Assembly: GCA_020091685.1 (NCBI GenBank)
Contig: CM034613.1
Location: forward strand, 774,251-838,250
Direction of reading: 5' to 3'
DNA length: 64,000 bases
Origin: Lutjanus erythropterus
Taxonomy: Eukaryota > Chordata > Actinopteri > Lutjaniformes > Lutjanidae
Numbering within the stretch: the stretch's first letter is position 1; each line of letters starts with the position of its first letter. Positions 34,869-47,525 of this stretch are shown here, piece by piece. The notes under the pieces are model-generated. The model saw only the letters and a program-made list of their open reading frames with translations, was not told the origin of the DNA and made no database searches. The translations under genes and the position numbers were made by a program.

Positions 34869-37800
34869 TTACTGTTGAAGGAGGACACAGAGATGGAGGT
34901 TAGTTTAAATGCCTGGTCCACACTGATCATACACAGCCTCAGAGACACACAGTCGCAGGAAACACTCCCTGCATGGGTGGGTTATGTAAGTATCATGATG
35001 TAAGCAACAACAAAGAAGCAGCGACCATTTGAGGTTTTTAGGTATAAAACTGAAGAATTATGATTGTGTAAGTTTAGTTTGTGCTGTGGACAAAATCTAC
35101 AGCATAAGCACGAGACAGAGGCTACTGCTACTGCAGGTACACTGGTGGATTCCTCTGTACAATGTTTCGTCATAGTCACAGCACCCATCACTAAGCCCCG
35201 GCTTCCTTAGTTACTGTTGCTATGTCTGTCAAGCTTTCCATCCTGGTTGCAGATTAAACATTGAAATGGGCAGTAATTTTTAGGTCTTTGATTCCACAGG
35301 GAAGTAAACATAAGAACTCTGAAAAATGTAAAGTTAATTTACAGCTGCGTATATGATATAATGTTAATGGACTGAGGGTGAAGCTACATCCCAGCAAACA
35401 CTGGTGAGACGATTAAATATGCCGGACCACCATCACCCAGGAAGAGAGCCTGGATAAGAGCTAAACGAACCTGACTTAGACCTGACAGAGCGAGTCACTT
35501 TGATTCTGCACCAGCTGACATCCTCCTCCTCAAACTCCCCACATAATAAATCACGGTCAGCTCCCTGACCGCTCAGTACCAAAATATCTTTCAGCTCCTG
35601 GACAAATGATACCATCAGTATTTATGTAATACAGAAAGAGCAAAACGCTCAAAAGTGTGATCTCACTTTACTGAATCTGATGAAAATATATCGTTCATTT
35701 CATATGCCTATGTGGACGTTTTCTGAAGGTTTACGGATATAGAAGAAATGAAGCAGCAATACTGGAGAGCAGAGTAGCATGTCTTCCTTGGGAGTGGCGC
35801 CCTCTTCTGGATGTATTGCTCAACATCCAAGCCAATGTGAAGAACACATGGAAGTATGGGGACGATTATGTGATGATTACATTGTTGGAAATGGATGCAA
35901 CTTTTTTTCCTTTAGTTCATAACGGTCTTGTTCATTTGCAACATGCTGAAACCTTCAGTCTAATCTAGTCTCACCTTCTGGCCGGAGCAGGTACCACAGA
36001 TACATCCAAACAGTCCGTTGACCATCTGGATGAGACAGAGGATGAGCTGCACAGACGCGGCCACCAGCAGAGTGGAGAACAGTCCCGTGTTGAACGAAAC
36101 CACGTTCTCTGGACTTACACACCACTTCCACATATCCCTGTCAGTAAGGTAGCTCCCATTACTGTAAAGGGAGAAAAAAAGAAAATGAGTTGTGTGGTCA
36201 AATGTTCTCAAACAATACAGTTCTTTGAACAATAAAAATATTAAATATCTGTCCATAAAGGTGCCTGTACCTGTTAACAAAAGGTGTCCCCCAGACTAGT
36301 AAGTGCTTGTCATTGAAATGGAGGCACATTGGTCCATTAGCAAGGCCCAGGGCAGCGACGCTCAGACTGTACAAAGCCCCCACCACACCAGCTGCTGCAA
36401 AACCGATGGACAGGAACATCTGCATGGAGCACACACGGAGAGGAACATAATCTTTTCATGATAATATTACCAGCCGGTTTGGAAATCTCACTAAACAACA
36501 ACAGTTCAAGACTCAAATTCTTAGTCTTTTACATTTTTTGTTAGTCGTGTGTTTGCAAGTGTTTATTGTTCTTACAATTTATTATGTGTATTTTGTGAGC
36601 GGGTCTTTTATACAGCTGTTTGTGCCTTCGCAACCCAATAAAAGCAATCTTGATCTTGACCTTATAAGTCACATATCATTTTCATTACTGCTGCCAATTT
36701 CCAGACATACAGGAGGCACTGGTTTCCGTTTGTTTCACTACAGTATGAAACAGATTGCAGGGATTACTGGAGAAAGCTGCAGTGGCTTTCTGTTTATTCA
36801 ACCACTAGAGGTCACTAGAGTCACACTCTTTCTTGCACTGACTTACTGTAATTAAAACCTGTGACTTTGTGTCTGACAAGACAGAATACAGACGTGCTTT
36901 TAAAACACATTTTCACATTTCATAGAAAATAGTTTGCTTGAGAGAACACAGTATTTCATTTACTCCTACAAGATATTCAAGGTTCATTCAAATGTGTCTT
37001 TTTACTTGTACTTGTACTTGTACTTGTTTAGTAGTAAAATATTAATTCCAAATAATCATACAAATTCTTAATCCAGTTGTTTCTGTCTGGTTGGAATAAA
37101 TGTGCATGTTTGCACCACGTCAGGGCAACATTAGGTGCTGTGGGAGGGACAGAGATGGTCCTAGGTTTATAAGGTAAAACAAAGGAACTACTTCTCCCAC
37201 GAGTGTTTCCTAGACTGTCCCTTAGCGCAGGGGTCCACATCCTTTACAATCATAACAGCCAATAAAAAAATGAAAGACAATCTGTCTGGAGCCACAACTA
37301 TTTAATTCTCTCTTTTCCCTGAAGACTTTTTATTTAATATCTGGAGCTAAAATTACCAATAAAATTTAGAGGAAAAGATACCAACCCACAGACGAAGGCT
37401 GTGACGCACATATTAGTTGAAAAAATATTAAAACTTTTTCTTTAATTTGCTGTATAGGCTACACATTTTCATAGTTTGAGAAACTCAGACTTTTTGACTT
37501 TTGAAATAAACTTTAAGAAGTTTTGATGACCTAGATGATTTACTTTCCTTCTTCAGATAGACTTGAATATTTGAGTTTTAGAAATAAAAAGAAAACAAAA
37601 ATTGGAAAATTGAAAAATTATCTAAAGAAGAAAACTAAATTATTTCATCATCAGATCAGTAGTTGGTAAAGTCTCTCAAAAACAACAAAAATAAACAAAA
37701 CAGAAGGATTTGAGAAAAAAGCAAAAATATTTTGCAATACATCGCCTTGAAATTTTAAGTTTTCTCAACTTTTTTGTTTTTACAGTGTAGCCCTACAATA

Positions 37801-39757
37801 ATGATAAATGAAAAATAAAATGTAAAAAAACAAAATAAAGTAACTGTTATTTATTTACATATAATTTTTTGCCAAAGCCACAGTGAACCACAGGAGAGCT
37901 CTGAAGTCACAGGCTGCAGACCTCTGTCTTAGCGGGTGCTCTTAAGGAAGAGCTGCTAAGGTTCAGTAAGTTGTAGCTGTCTTTTGCCGTGGTGCACACA
38001 TCAACTCATACATGACGTTTTAATATAACAAATGTTGCTATAATCATTTAACTTCAATCTAATATTACAGCAAAGAAAGCTTTGCCAGATAAGACCTTGT
38101 GATAGTTCCAGTAAATGTGTAGCCTATAGCATGCAAAATATAAAATATAGTATGAATCAGGACATATAAGACACAGCCTGACACCTCTTGAAAGACCATG
38201 AGAAATGATTTTGTTCTCATACTATATAAATTTGTTGTCATAATAGGGACCTGTGGCAGCATATACACATTTAATTGCAGTGTGTATGTGTGTGCACGCG
38301 TGTGTATGTGGCCCGTGGTACAATAAAATAACTGTTACATGCTGCTTCGGAGCTGCAGGTTGCAGATGCCTCGGATGGGCAGCATTACTTGTTACTTCAG
38401 TCTTAACAGCTAATGCTAACGTTGCAACATTAACTAACATGTCCAAAAACAAACAAACAAAAAAAATCAGAATATAACTTTTTTTTACATATTAATCAGA
38501 ATTGATGTGTCAGAGCATGTAAACCCACATCTTACTGGATCACTTTATTTAGGGTCCATGTAAACAGTTTAGTTATTAGGTTAAAGAAATATTTTCCATC
38601 TAACCACAGTTACTGTTTATTATAGTAACTACTGTCACAAACACAGGTTTCAGTGTACTTCATTGCAGAACAATTTGGTTCGAAACGTGCATTAAGTAAA
38701 AACAACATTTCATTTATCACCCATATCTCACACACTTACCCCACAGCGGTTGGCACAACATTTGTTAGCGCTGGTTAGATGGATGTGGATGGCAGGGATG
38801 AGGGTCTGATGGCAGAAACAGAGAGAAGCAGAGGAAGGAAATAAGATGAGAAGACAAAGAAACAAAAAAGACAGATGATATATTAGATGCACACAGAAAA
38901 ACTGATATAATTAATGAAGGAAGAACATAAAGGTCTTTTTGAAGTTAATTAAACTAAAAATTTTGGTATTTATTTTCAGACTTTATAAACACACATTCAA
39001 CTAACTTGAAATGATGAGTTGAATTAATGCACTGTACAAGTCAGTCAACTCATTCAGTAATTTAAAAACTGGTCACCATTCACTTCCATTGTTTGGGAGA
39101 TTCTACAGCACTGTTTTCCTGTGAAACTCCAGCAGTGTTTTGTGAACTAAAAAACTATACCTGAAAAAACTAACCTAAATATACTTTATATAAATATTAA
39201 TATTAATATCTTATTAAACATGTTTTTCAGGTACAACTGAATTTATATCACATTTATTTGAAGGGAAACGTTTATTTGTTTCAAGTCATTACACATTACC
39301 TTAATTTGTTTATTCAAATTCAGTCAACTAAAGTTTTATGGCAGCCGGGCATTAAACCATCCTTTATTTTTAAACTGTACATTAGACTGGACTGCAGTGA
39401 AGTGAACCAAGCTGAATTAAACTGGACTGAAATAAACTATACTGAATTGAGCTTAGAAAAATGTAATTTGATGGGGAGGCTTCGTCAAACTGCAAACGTT
39501 CTTCCACTAATCTGTTTTTGACTGGTTTGAAGCTTTTTGGAAGCCACAAGACCAGATCTACTCACCATGATTCCTCCTCCGATGAGGCCTCCCATGTATT
39601 TGACCTCTGGAGTGATTCGGTCAAGTCCCTCCCTGTCTTGTTCTGCAAACTTTGTTTCAAAGTCGGGGAAGAAGAGCATGATGTTGCAGATGACAGACAC
39701 TGCGGCCAGGATGTAGAGGGGTATGGCGACAAACTTAGAACACGCTCCTGTACACAT
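34869..39757 (-). CDS. L6-family tetraspanin-like membrane protein (TM4SF family), five exons
   Basis: L6 (TM4SF1/4/5/18-like) proteins are four-pass plasma-membrane proteins that organise signalling partners. Coding exons, all with GT-AG introns, are 39757-39566, 38805-38740, 36419-36271 and 36161-35975. A terminal exon starts at 34871 after cttcaacag and supplies a TAA stop at once. The product is 198 residues, the usual L6 length. It starts MCTGAC. Four hydrophobic segments lie at about 9-30, 54-75, 88-112 and 156-182. The CCANRCG junction (exons 2/3), LGLANGPMC and the LILCLIQMVNG stretch in TM4 are family hallmarks. Asn137-Gly-Ser in the large outer loop is a glycosylation sequon, and Cys118 and Cys150 lie in that loop. 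The member is not resolved; a fish-specific L6 paralogue is possible. The first four exons are secure, the last one less so. Confidence 0.88.
37228..37926. mobile_element. hAT element with 8-bp TSD, containing a mariner-type MITE, in intron 2 of the TM4SF gene
   Basis: The element starts caggggtccacatcc and ends ggctgcagacctctg, imperfect inverted repeats. The flanks ccttagcg (37220-37227) and tcttagcg (37927-37934) agree at 7 of 8 bases, fitting hAT integration. From about 37459 to 37790 the interior is a copy of the CACTGTAAA MITE, ending aagttttctcaacttttttg and then tttttacagtg. The rest, such as gccaaagccacagtgaacc, belongs to the GGGTCTGCAACC hAT family. Confidence 0.75.
39060..39165. 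repeat. Fold-back MITE fragment in TM4SF intron 1
   Basis: It contains aaactggtcaccattcactt and gaaactccagcagtgttttg, words of the GGGATAGTTCACCC family. Only the right inner part remains. It lies between exon 1 and exon 2... upstream of the exon 2 acceptor on the minus strand. Confidence 0.6.
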
Positions 39758-39929
39758 GGTGCCTGCTGATGGAAGGACAAAAAAACTGTTGTTCAAAAAG
39801 GTAAAAATGTGTAAAATCCCAAGCGCACCTCCAAAATCCTCAGACCCTCCTCACAGATGCTGTCAGTCTTTCTTCTGAAAATTGCAAAATTGTGATGATT
39901 GTTTGCTGTCACACGTCAAGTGCAGCTTC

Positions 39930-40005
39930 ATGCATAAGACGTCAGAGAAGGGAAGAACTGTTTAAATATATATGGTACAAAGGCGGAGCTGCTGGAGATA
40001 AGGTC
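39930..40005 (-). promoter_or_regulatory. TATA-type promoter of the TM4SF gene
   Basis: On the minus strand a TATA box (ccatatatatttaaa, 39961-39975) lies about 210 bases before the ATG. Just upstream is ggagataagg on the plus strand (39993-40002), a GATA-type site. A CRE-like tgacgtct at 39938-39944 falls near the expected transcription start. The sites are read by motif only. Confidence 0.5.
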
Positions 40006-40382
40006 ATCCAGACTGATAATCACCCTCTTTATGACCCACACTTCATGTCATACTGTAGGTGTGTGTCTGTGCATGTGTTTCCATGAAAGCCATAAAAGCC
40101 ATGTTTTGGGTTTTTTTTTAACCTACATTATAAACCAGGCTTATTAAGTATTGAAGAGAAAATAACCTGATTCATTTTGTTACCTGCCATTACTTTATTC
40201 CACTATTTTTTGATTTTTGTCGAGTCTACAGTCATCTAATTTATGACCCAAATCTGACTTGAGGGTTGTGAACAGAAGTTATCTTCTGACTCAGAGAGAC
40301 TCTGAGTCAACTGTTAGCCTCAACCCACTTGCATAAACCACTTCAAGCTTGTCCCTTCAGCAAAATATTTCCCTAAACCAAT

Positions 40383-40844
40383 GGGCTTTTCACGCTGCAT
40401 ATTCTTAGCCCTGAGCTAAGAGTTAACTCTTAGCCACTTTTCACATGCACATTGTTAATCCAGAGTTAAGATAAGCTCAGAGCTACATGAGTCACACCGC
40501 CCTTCTCCTAGCTCTGGGTTGAAGTCTCTGTACAGCCACACTGGTGTTTTATGTTCACCTGGCTGATTATCTTCTGCTTCTAATCTTTTAGCCCTGTTCC
40601 ATACTTGCAGCTTTTAGCCCTGGGTTTAGTTGATTTTCAGGGGATAACCCCGCTAACTCAGGGCTAACTCTGCTCTGGAGCAGGGCCAGCCAGCCCTGGG
40701 CTAAAGTCAGGGTTAGCCCACTTTGGAACATGCCAGGATTGTGCCAGTGTGAAAGTTCTTTTATCTTAGGCTAGCAGCTCTCTTAGCTGTAGCCTGGGAC
40801 TAACTGCTCTCTTAACCTGGGGCTAAATGCAGTGTGAAAAGCCC
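40383..40844. mobile_element. MITE with 18-bp inverted ends, packed with TTAGCCC/GGGCTAA words
   Basis: The left end gggcttttcacgctgcat and right end atgcagtgtgaaaagccc are complementary except for one base. The interior repeats ttagccc, gagctaag, gggctaac and gggttagc in both orientations about a dozen times. No ORF and no clear target duplication were found. The superfamily is not determined. Confidence 0.65.
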
Positions 40845-41539
40845 ATAGGCCCATATCCTGACATTCTTTAGAAGTTACAGTTGCTAAATAGTCCAGAAAC
40901 TAACTGACCTCTGAAAGGCCAAAGTATTTCACTTCTGGCCATTTCATAGGATCATTTCTCACAGAAAAGCAAAGTAAGGAGAAGGAACACTGACATTTAC
41001 AGACATTTGAGCTTGTCAGTATGGCTTTTCTTCAAGACAAAGGGTGCTAAAATAATCTGTCTTTAGGTAACTGCAGTCACTTTGGTTGACACATTGTGCT
41101 CTGTCTCTATTATTGTCAGTTGTTAGCTAGCTTAGCTAATACATTTTAAGTTAGCCTGTGTTAGCTAGCTATTTGGGGTGAATAAATGTAAAAAACACTT
41201 TAAATTTGTGTGAATAATTGAATCCAGGTGAAAAAGGGGACAAGTGTTGCCTTACACATAATGATATGTAGGTTTTTTTAATATTAATGAATGGTTACCA
41301 CAGACGATGCCGTCATCATAGATCCTGATCAGCTGAAGTGAGTCAGAACCACACCTGTCAGTCAGGACAGCACCTTCAGCCTCTGTTGCTCCACGTTCCT
41401 TTAACAGCCTCCAGTCGGTGAATAATTTTCCTTTAACCTTAACATGAGGTACCTTTTATCATAACAGAACGCTGATAAAAAAGCTAGCTGTCTGTTTGAA
41501 AGAGTACCAACATGTGTTTATGATTTGATTGCCATGCAT

Positions 41540-41640
41540 TATCTGTAACCAGCTTATCCTCAGTGGGGTCGCGGGGTCACAGGGGGCCAGAGCCGATCCC
41601 AGGTGACAGTGGGTGATTGGATTAGTTTATCAGTGAATTA
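41540..41640 (-). repeat. L2-like LINE/SINE 3' tail fragment
   Basis: The plus strand reads taaccagcttatcctcagtg, ggggtcgcggggtcacaggg and gatcccaggtgacagtgggt. This is the complement of the '...GGGATAAGC' tail of L2-like fish elements, related to 8393-8695. Confidence 0.5.
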
Positions 41641-42089
41641 TGGCATTGTTCAAGTGAGTAGGGAGTGTGGATGTGGACTCTAACCAACATCTGTGCACAC
41701 AATCATGAATCTAGTCATAAATCTTGAAGAGTAGATCCAGCTTCACCAGATCACAGTGAGTCATGGTTTCCATTACTGCCTGTTATCTTTGTACTTATCT
41801 CAAAATTCACTGTGTGCTGGGATTAACAATTGAAAATGTGTTATTTATTTAATAACAAAAACAGACATAACTCACAAACAGACACAGACAACAATAAACA
41901 CACTACAACAAAGCCGAAAGCAGTAAAATAAACAAACAAAAAACAAACAAGCACAACATCAGAATGATGCTAAAAGTAGAACAGATGCACAATCAACCAA
42001 ACTATACGTCCAAATAAACACGAACACACATCGTCTGTCATCACAACCCATACATCAAAACAGACCAAACAATCTAGGTGAAAAAGTAA

Positions 42090-42640
42090 CAAAATTAAAT
42101 TTCATTTCCTTCCATTATTATGTATATATACTTCAATAAACCTTCCCTATCTGTTCCCTGTGCTATGTGCCCTCCAAAATAAAATGACATTTAATAAAAA
42201 TTCTAAGATAATTAATGTTCAAGAAATCCTCACCAGCAATCTTTTCCCTAACAGAATAATCAAATTAATAATGTAACCATTTGTCTCTGAGATATCACCT
42301 AATATCACGGAGAAAAAGTCTAGTTTGAAGCTTCGTTGCATCACACATTTTCTGAACTTCCCTCCAAAAGGCAGAAACAACATGAGCACACCTAAAAAGA
42401 TGTACAGCTGACTCAGAATCCATGAAACAAAAACACTTATCTGACTCAGCAATACCCAGTGAAGTTTTTCCTATTAGATAAAAAATTATAAAGAATTTTT
42501 AACTGAAGGAATTTTGTAAACTTGTCTCCTGTTGTTTAATATATCAAATTACATGGAACAACTTTTAAAGACTTTGTATTCTTGTATTCTTTGTGGCTGT
42601 CAGACTAAAAGTTTGTTAATCTTTTGCTTCCAGTCTTTTC
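42090..42640 (-). mobile_element. L1-like LINE ORF2 C-terminal remnant
   Basis: Minus-strand translation around 42300-42420, with stops and shifts, gives SAVHLFRCAHVVSAFWREV. This is the Cys/His-rich tail (HLFxxC.....FW) of L1/Tx1-type reverse transcriptase ORFs. An AT-rich stretch to lower coordinates would be its 3' UTR. It is 5'-truncated and dead. Confidence 0.6.
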
Positions 42641-43014
42641 TTAAAGCAGAGATGAACTGACTATATAAATGGGGAGAATAAATTGTATCATATGTTTCAT
42701 CTGTCTTTATCTTTCAGTGGTATATATATACATATATAATAGATCCAGGAAGCAGACTGAGTCCAGAGTCTTAGTGGTTCTGAACACTGAACACTGGTTT
42801 TTGTTCTTAAGAAATGTTGAACTCAGATTCACAAAGGTGTTGTTAAACTGCAGAATTGTATCTGTGTTCTTAGTAATGAATGTCATGAGCTAACGTCCCC
42901 CTGATGACCATATAAGGACATGAGACTGCAGGGCCGTGTGCACACAGAGACAAGCTGAGAGAGAAATCAACAATTTACAAACAGAAATCTAAAGATGGTG
43001 GAGTGTTGGGCTCA

Positions 43015-43805
43015 GGGTCTGTAACGTGAGGGTCCAGAGACACATGCAGCTCTTTTTCTCTTCTCAGTGGCTCCCTGTGACTTTGATAAAAAAAAAAAAA
43101 ACTGTATGGAAATGAATAACAGTCATTATCTTCTTACAGTTTAATTTTCATCTATCATTGTTGTAGGTCAAAAGTGATTCTTCTATTGTAAAAAGTTGAG
43201 AAAACACAATTCTGCCTCCTCTAGATTTTTGAGTTTTTTCTTTTAATCAAACTCAAACTCTAAAGTTTTGAAATAAAGTAAACAAAGTTTTGCCATCCAG
43301 TAATTATCTATTTAGATAAACTTGGACTTGGAGAATCCCCCCCACCAAAAAAAAAATTGCCATTATTTGGGTGCTTGAAAATTAAATGGTTGCACTAGAA
43401 AATATTAAATTATTAACCCTTATTTACTATCACTTCAGTGAGGTTACCCACTGTTTTTGAAATACAAGTTAACCTAAAGAAGAAAAGTAAATTATTAGTT
43501 TGTCAAATCTTGTCAAAACTTAAGGGTTTGAGTTGGGCACAGAAGTCAAAAAAATCTATTGAAGTAAACTGCTTTGTGATTTTGAGTTTTCTTAACAGTT
43601 TCCTTTTTACTGTGTATACCAAAAATGTTTTAATATTTCTTCAACTGAATAAGTGTCATAGCCTACGTCTTCAATTCAGCATCTCCCTCGGCTCGCTCTG
43701 GATGCCAAATTCAAGAAAAGAGAATTTAATAGTTGTGTCTCCAGACAGATTTTTCATAATTTTTTGGCCAAAATCGCTCTTTTGAGAGTAAAGGTCTCGG
43801 CCATC
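43015..43805. mobile_element. hAT element (GGGTCTGCAACC family) carrying a CACTGTAAA-type MITE
   Basis: The left part cagggtctgtaacgtgaggg, with cagtggctccctgtgacttt, and the right part tggccaaaatcgctcttttg are the two ends of the same hAT family as 30586-30899. From about 43186 to 43612 the interior is the mariner-type MITE (gtaaaaagttgagaaaacac to cctttttactgtg). Terminal boundaries are eroded. Confidence 0.6.
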
Positions 43806-44179
43806 TCAGAGTCAGGAAGTAAGCTGTTTTTTTTTTTTGTTTTTTTTCAGAATTAACATTTATTTGACGCTATATTTTATCTAAAAGCTGTAAAATCATG
43901 AAACCTGCCAACACGTTTAAACACCAGGGTGTAAAATCTAAAAGCAGGTGATTATTTTAGTCAAGGGTTCTCTTCTTCAACATGCGTTTAAAACATGTTT
44001 CTTCAGTGCTTAGTTTGATTTTACTGTACAGACCAAACACTGCATAATTTAAAACACCAAAAAGCTCACCACAATGGTTCTATTTTTAGCATTTATTTAC
44101 CTCCAGGCCCCATTTAACTACCCCATGTCTGACATATTAAAGGTCAGATTTTTGCAGCAATCGGTACTAAACAATGTAG

Positions 44180-44470
44180 AAGTGCAATTATTTGTTGATT
44201 AATCAATTATTAAAATTACTATTAAATTACTTGGCAGCTATTTTGACAATCAATTAATCACTTTGAATATTTTTCTTTAAAGAAAATTGCCCGAACTTCT
44301 CTGATTTCACCCCCTCAAATGTGAATATTTTCTGGTTTCTTTACTCCTCTCTGACAGTAAACTGAATGCCTTTGAGTTGTGGACAAAACAAGACATTTGA
44401 GGACATCATCTTGAGTTTTAGGAAACACAGATTAATGTTTTCTGAAATTTTATGGACAAAACAACAAATT
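44180..44470. repeat. hAT MITE, TAGGGCTGCAACTAA family, incomplete
   Basis: It contains tattttctggtttctttact, cctctctgacagtaaactga and acaaaacaagacatttgagg. Ends are eroded. Confidence 0.65.
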
Positions 44471-45639
44471 TTTGTTGGTGAATGCGGCCCTTATTCCTAT
44501 ATTTATTCATGTTTTTTTTTTAATTCATGTTCATGTGTTGTTCCCAAAATGAGTCACAGCACTGTCTCAGAGAGGTCAAAGGTCATGGACCAGGGGTCAG
44601 AGTGTAGCTGCAGAAACCTTCTTTGAATGAAGACAGGAGTTACCAGAGTTACAACTGCACATACTCCACTGATAAAGATGGTGACATGCAGTTGAAAGCT
44701 CTGGAAAACTAGTGACTAAACCTTAAAGGGAAGCTGCTGTTATACGAGTCAAATATCTCTCTCTCCAAACCAACCAAACTCCGTAAACAAAAACAGTAGT
44801 TTTACCTCACAGGACACAGGAGTTGTCGCTGCCTTCATCACTTAGTTTATTTGTGTTATTGTGTGACTTTGGTCAATCAGAACTATCAACTGAATTCAAT
44901 TTTACTTGCATAGTGCCAAATTATAAAAAAAAGATCTCATAAAAACACAAACAAAGTAAAGGATGGAGGCAGCAGCAGCAGACCAGCAGCTCCCGTTTTC
45001 TACAAAGTAAAATGACTGTTTTGGCCAAAGGAGTTTGGATGGTTTGAAGGGAGTGACGTTTGACATATATCACAGCAGTGTCCTATCTGACAGCAAGGTG
45101 ATGTGGTGAAAATATTCTAAATATAGCATACACTTAAATTGATATTGATTTTTTAGGGAAGTTCCTATTGAGAAGTATCTTATACTTCAAAACACCCGAA
45201 CTGTCCCTTTATGTCAAGATTATTTTGTCACATTACTATTTCCAAGGTCATAAATAAAACTTTACACATAATAAAAGAATAAATGAATTAATAATTAACA
45301 GATGGAGCTTAGACCTGAACATATAACAACTTCTTCATTGGTTATGAAGTGAAGGTCTAATTGTCACTGGTATCAAACTTATTATGGATACACAACTGAG
45401 CTTCAAAAGATGAAAACTTTGCATCCCATCTTTTATTTGTAATTATCCTCTGTGAATTCCAGGGCATCTTGAACCACCATACTAAGGCTGAGTTTGAAAA
45501 AATGTCTACTTGCAATTATTTGCACTGATAATGCAACTGTGATATGATTTGCAATATTAGAGGGGACTATAATTTTTATATCATTATTCTTATTTTCATT
45601 GAAAAACATATTAAAGGCCTGATTTTTGCAGCGATCTGT

Positions 45640-46145
45640 ACCAAACAATGTGGAACTATTTGTTGATTAGTTGTCAACTTTTAAATTACTTGACAACTAT
45701 TTTGGTAATTGATTAATCAGTTTGGATTTTTTTTCTGTTTTCTTTTAAAGAAAATTGTCCAAATTCTCTGATTTTATCTCCTGAAATGTGAATATTTTCT
45801 TGTTTCTTTGCTCCCCTATGACAATAAAGTGAATATTTTTGAGTTGTGGACAAAACAAGATGTCATCTCAGAAACACTGATCAATTTTATGGAACAAACA
45901 ACTGATTGATTAGTGGAAAAATTATTGCCAGATTGATCATTAGTTGAAAAATAGGTCCAAACATATGAAAACAGGTGGAGTGCACGGATGTACATCCATA
46001 CGTCTATGTGTAAATGATAACATATTTTTCAGCTGACAAGATTATGACAAGATTTTTTTACCATTTTCTGATATTTTATGGACCAAACAACTGATCGATT
46101 AGTGGAAAAATTATTGCCAGATTGATCACCAGAGCATACATCTGT
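45640..46145. repeat. Two hAT MITE copies (TAGGGCTGCAACTAA family) with an internal inverted repeat
   Basis: The first copy covers about 45650-45945. A second partial copy of its right half follows to about 46130 and repeats aacaactgatcgattagtgg and aaaattattgccagattgat. Between and after them, aaaacaggtggagtgcacgg (about 45959-45978) and its complement gtgcactccacctgtttgg (about 46147-46165) form an inverted repeat unrelated to the MITE. Confidence 0.55.
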
Positions 46146-46256
46146 GCACTCCACCTGTTTGGACCAATTTTTCAAAAGACAAGACTTAATTTGTGTATAA
46201 ATGATCATTCCTGAATATTTTTACTTCTATTTCCACATCCTCTTATATTATCTTGA

Positions 46257-46579
46257 CTAGAGCTGCAACAATTAAACAGTGATTTAACCATTTTCATAAT
46301 CAATTAATGACTTTGGGTCATTTTTTAAAGAAGAAAAGAGAGAATTTTCTGATTTCAGCTTCTTAAATGTGAATATTTTCTGGTCTCTTTACTCTTTTCT
46401 GAGTTCTGGACAAAACAAGACATTTGAGGACATCATTTGGGACCTATTTTTCAGTTGATAAGATTGTGACAAGATTAATTTTTCACCATTTTCTGATATT
46501 TTATGGAGCAAACAACTAATCGATTAATCATAAAAATGACTGACAATTAACTAATTATGAATCAATAGTTGCAGCCCTA
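46257..46579. mobile_element. hAT MITE, TAGGGCTGCAACTAA family, near complete
   Basis: It starts tagagctgcaacaattaaac and ends aatcaatagttgcagcccta, terminal inverted repeats of the family. No matching 8-bp flanks could be seen. Confidence 0.7.
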
Positions 46580-47525
46580 CAAAGATGTTTTCTTCAGTTT
46601 GTAGGATCTGATGTGTAGGTCAGCGCGTCTGCAGCACCACAATCATTTTTACAAACAATAACTGGGTTTTATCAAATATTGCTTGTCCTACGATTTGAAA
46701 ATTGCAGTAGATGATTTTGTGATTTAGATCAAATTGTTCAGTCCTCCATACTGTAAAGTAACTGGTAACTGGACTAAGTTCATGAACACAGCTCTGTCCT
46801 CTATAAAAGCTTCTTTCAGTGAAGTTCATCAGCTGCAGTATTTCCATAATAACAGCCAACAACACATTACATAACAGCATGACGGTTGAAGTTTATGAGG
46901 TTTTATTGGTGGAACACAAAACATTTATTGTTACTGAGGTCATTAGTTTTTTACAGTCTAGTCATATAAATATGTCCTGTTTGTACCAGGTACTACCACT
47001 CTGATGGTATTCTGACACACAAAAGATACACCCACAAACGTTCTGTTCCACCAATCACAGCAGTCCCACGTACTAACATCATACATGTACGTCTCAGTGA
47101 ACCCAATAAAATGTTCTGGTTTATTATTCGCGACTGTTTTGCATTTAAATTTTTTACATTTTTTTTACAGGTACTGAGAAGAACACATTTGTCATTGTTA
47201 CTGATATTTATCAATGTTCTGTGTTGTGACTGAGTTTAATCTCCACAAAGATTCTGCTTCTTTGTGAGATACACCCTTGTGCACTTCTGTTTTTGGTGAG
47301 ATTAGTGAGAAGACGCTGAACAAAGCAGGGGTTTGTTCTCCCAGGTACAAGTTACCCTCGATTGTTAATGAATTATACAAAAAAATTGTAACTTTCTTTT
47401 GGATTTCTCACTTGCTTCTGCAATTTCTTTGCAAAAAATTTGCTGCTGTGAAATCAGGCATTTTAGGCCACAATGATCCCAAAAAAGGAAATCCTGGAGG
47501 GACTGTCTATTGTTGATTCAGTATA

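Noticed and set aside
34982-35191. Minus-strand 69-codon ORF between the last TM4SF exons
   Set aside because: Lies within the last intron, has no splice-site support in that frame and no recognisable domain.
40383-40844. Interstitial telomere repeats suggested by GGGTTA/TTAGCCC words
   Set aside because: The words are mostly GGGCTAA, not TTAGGG, are not in tandem, and lie inside inverted MITE ends.
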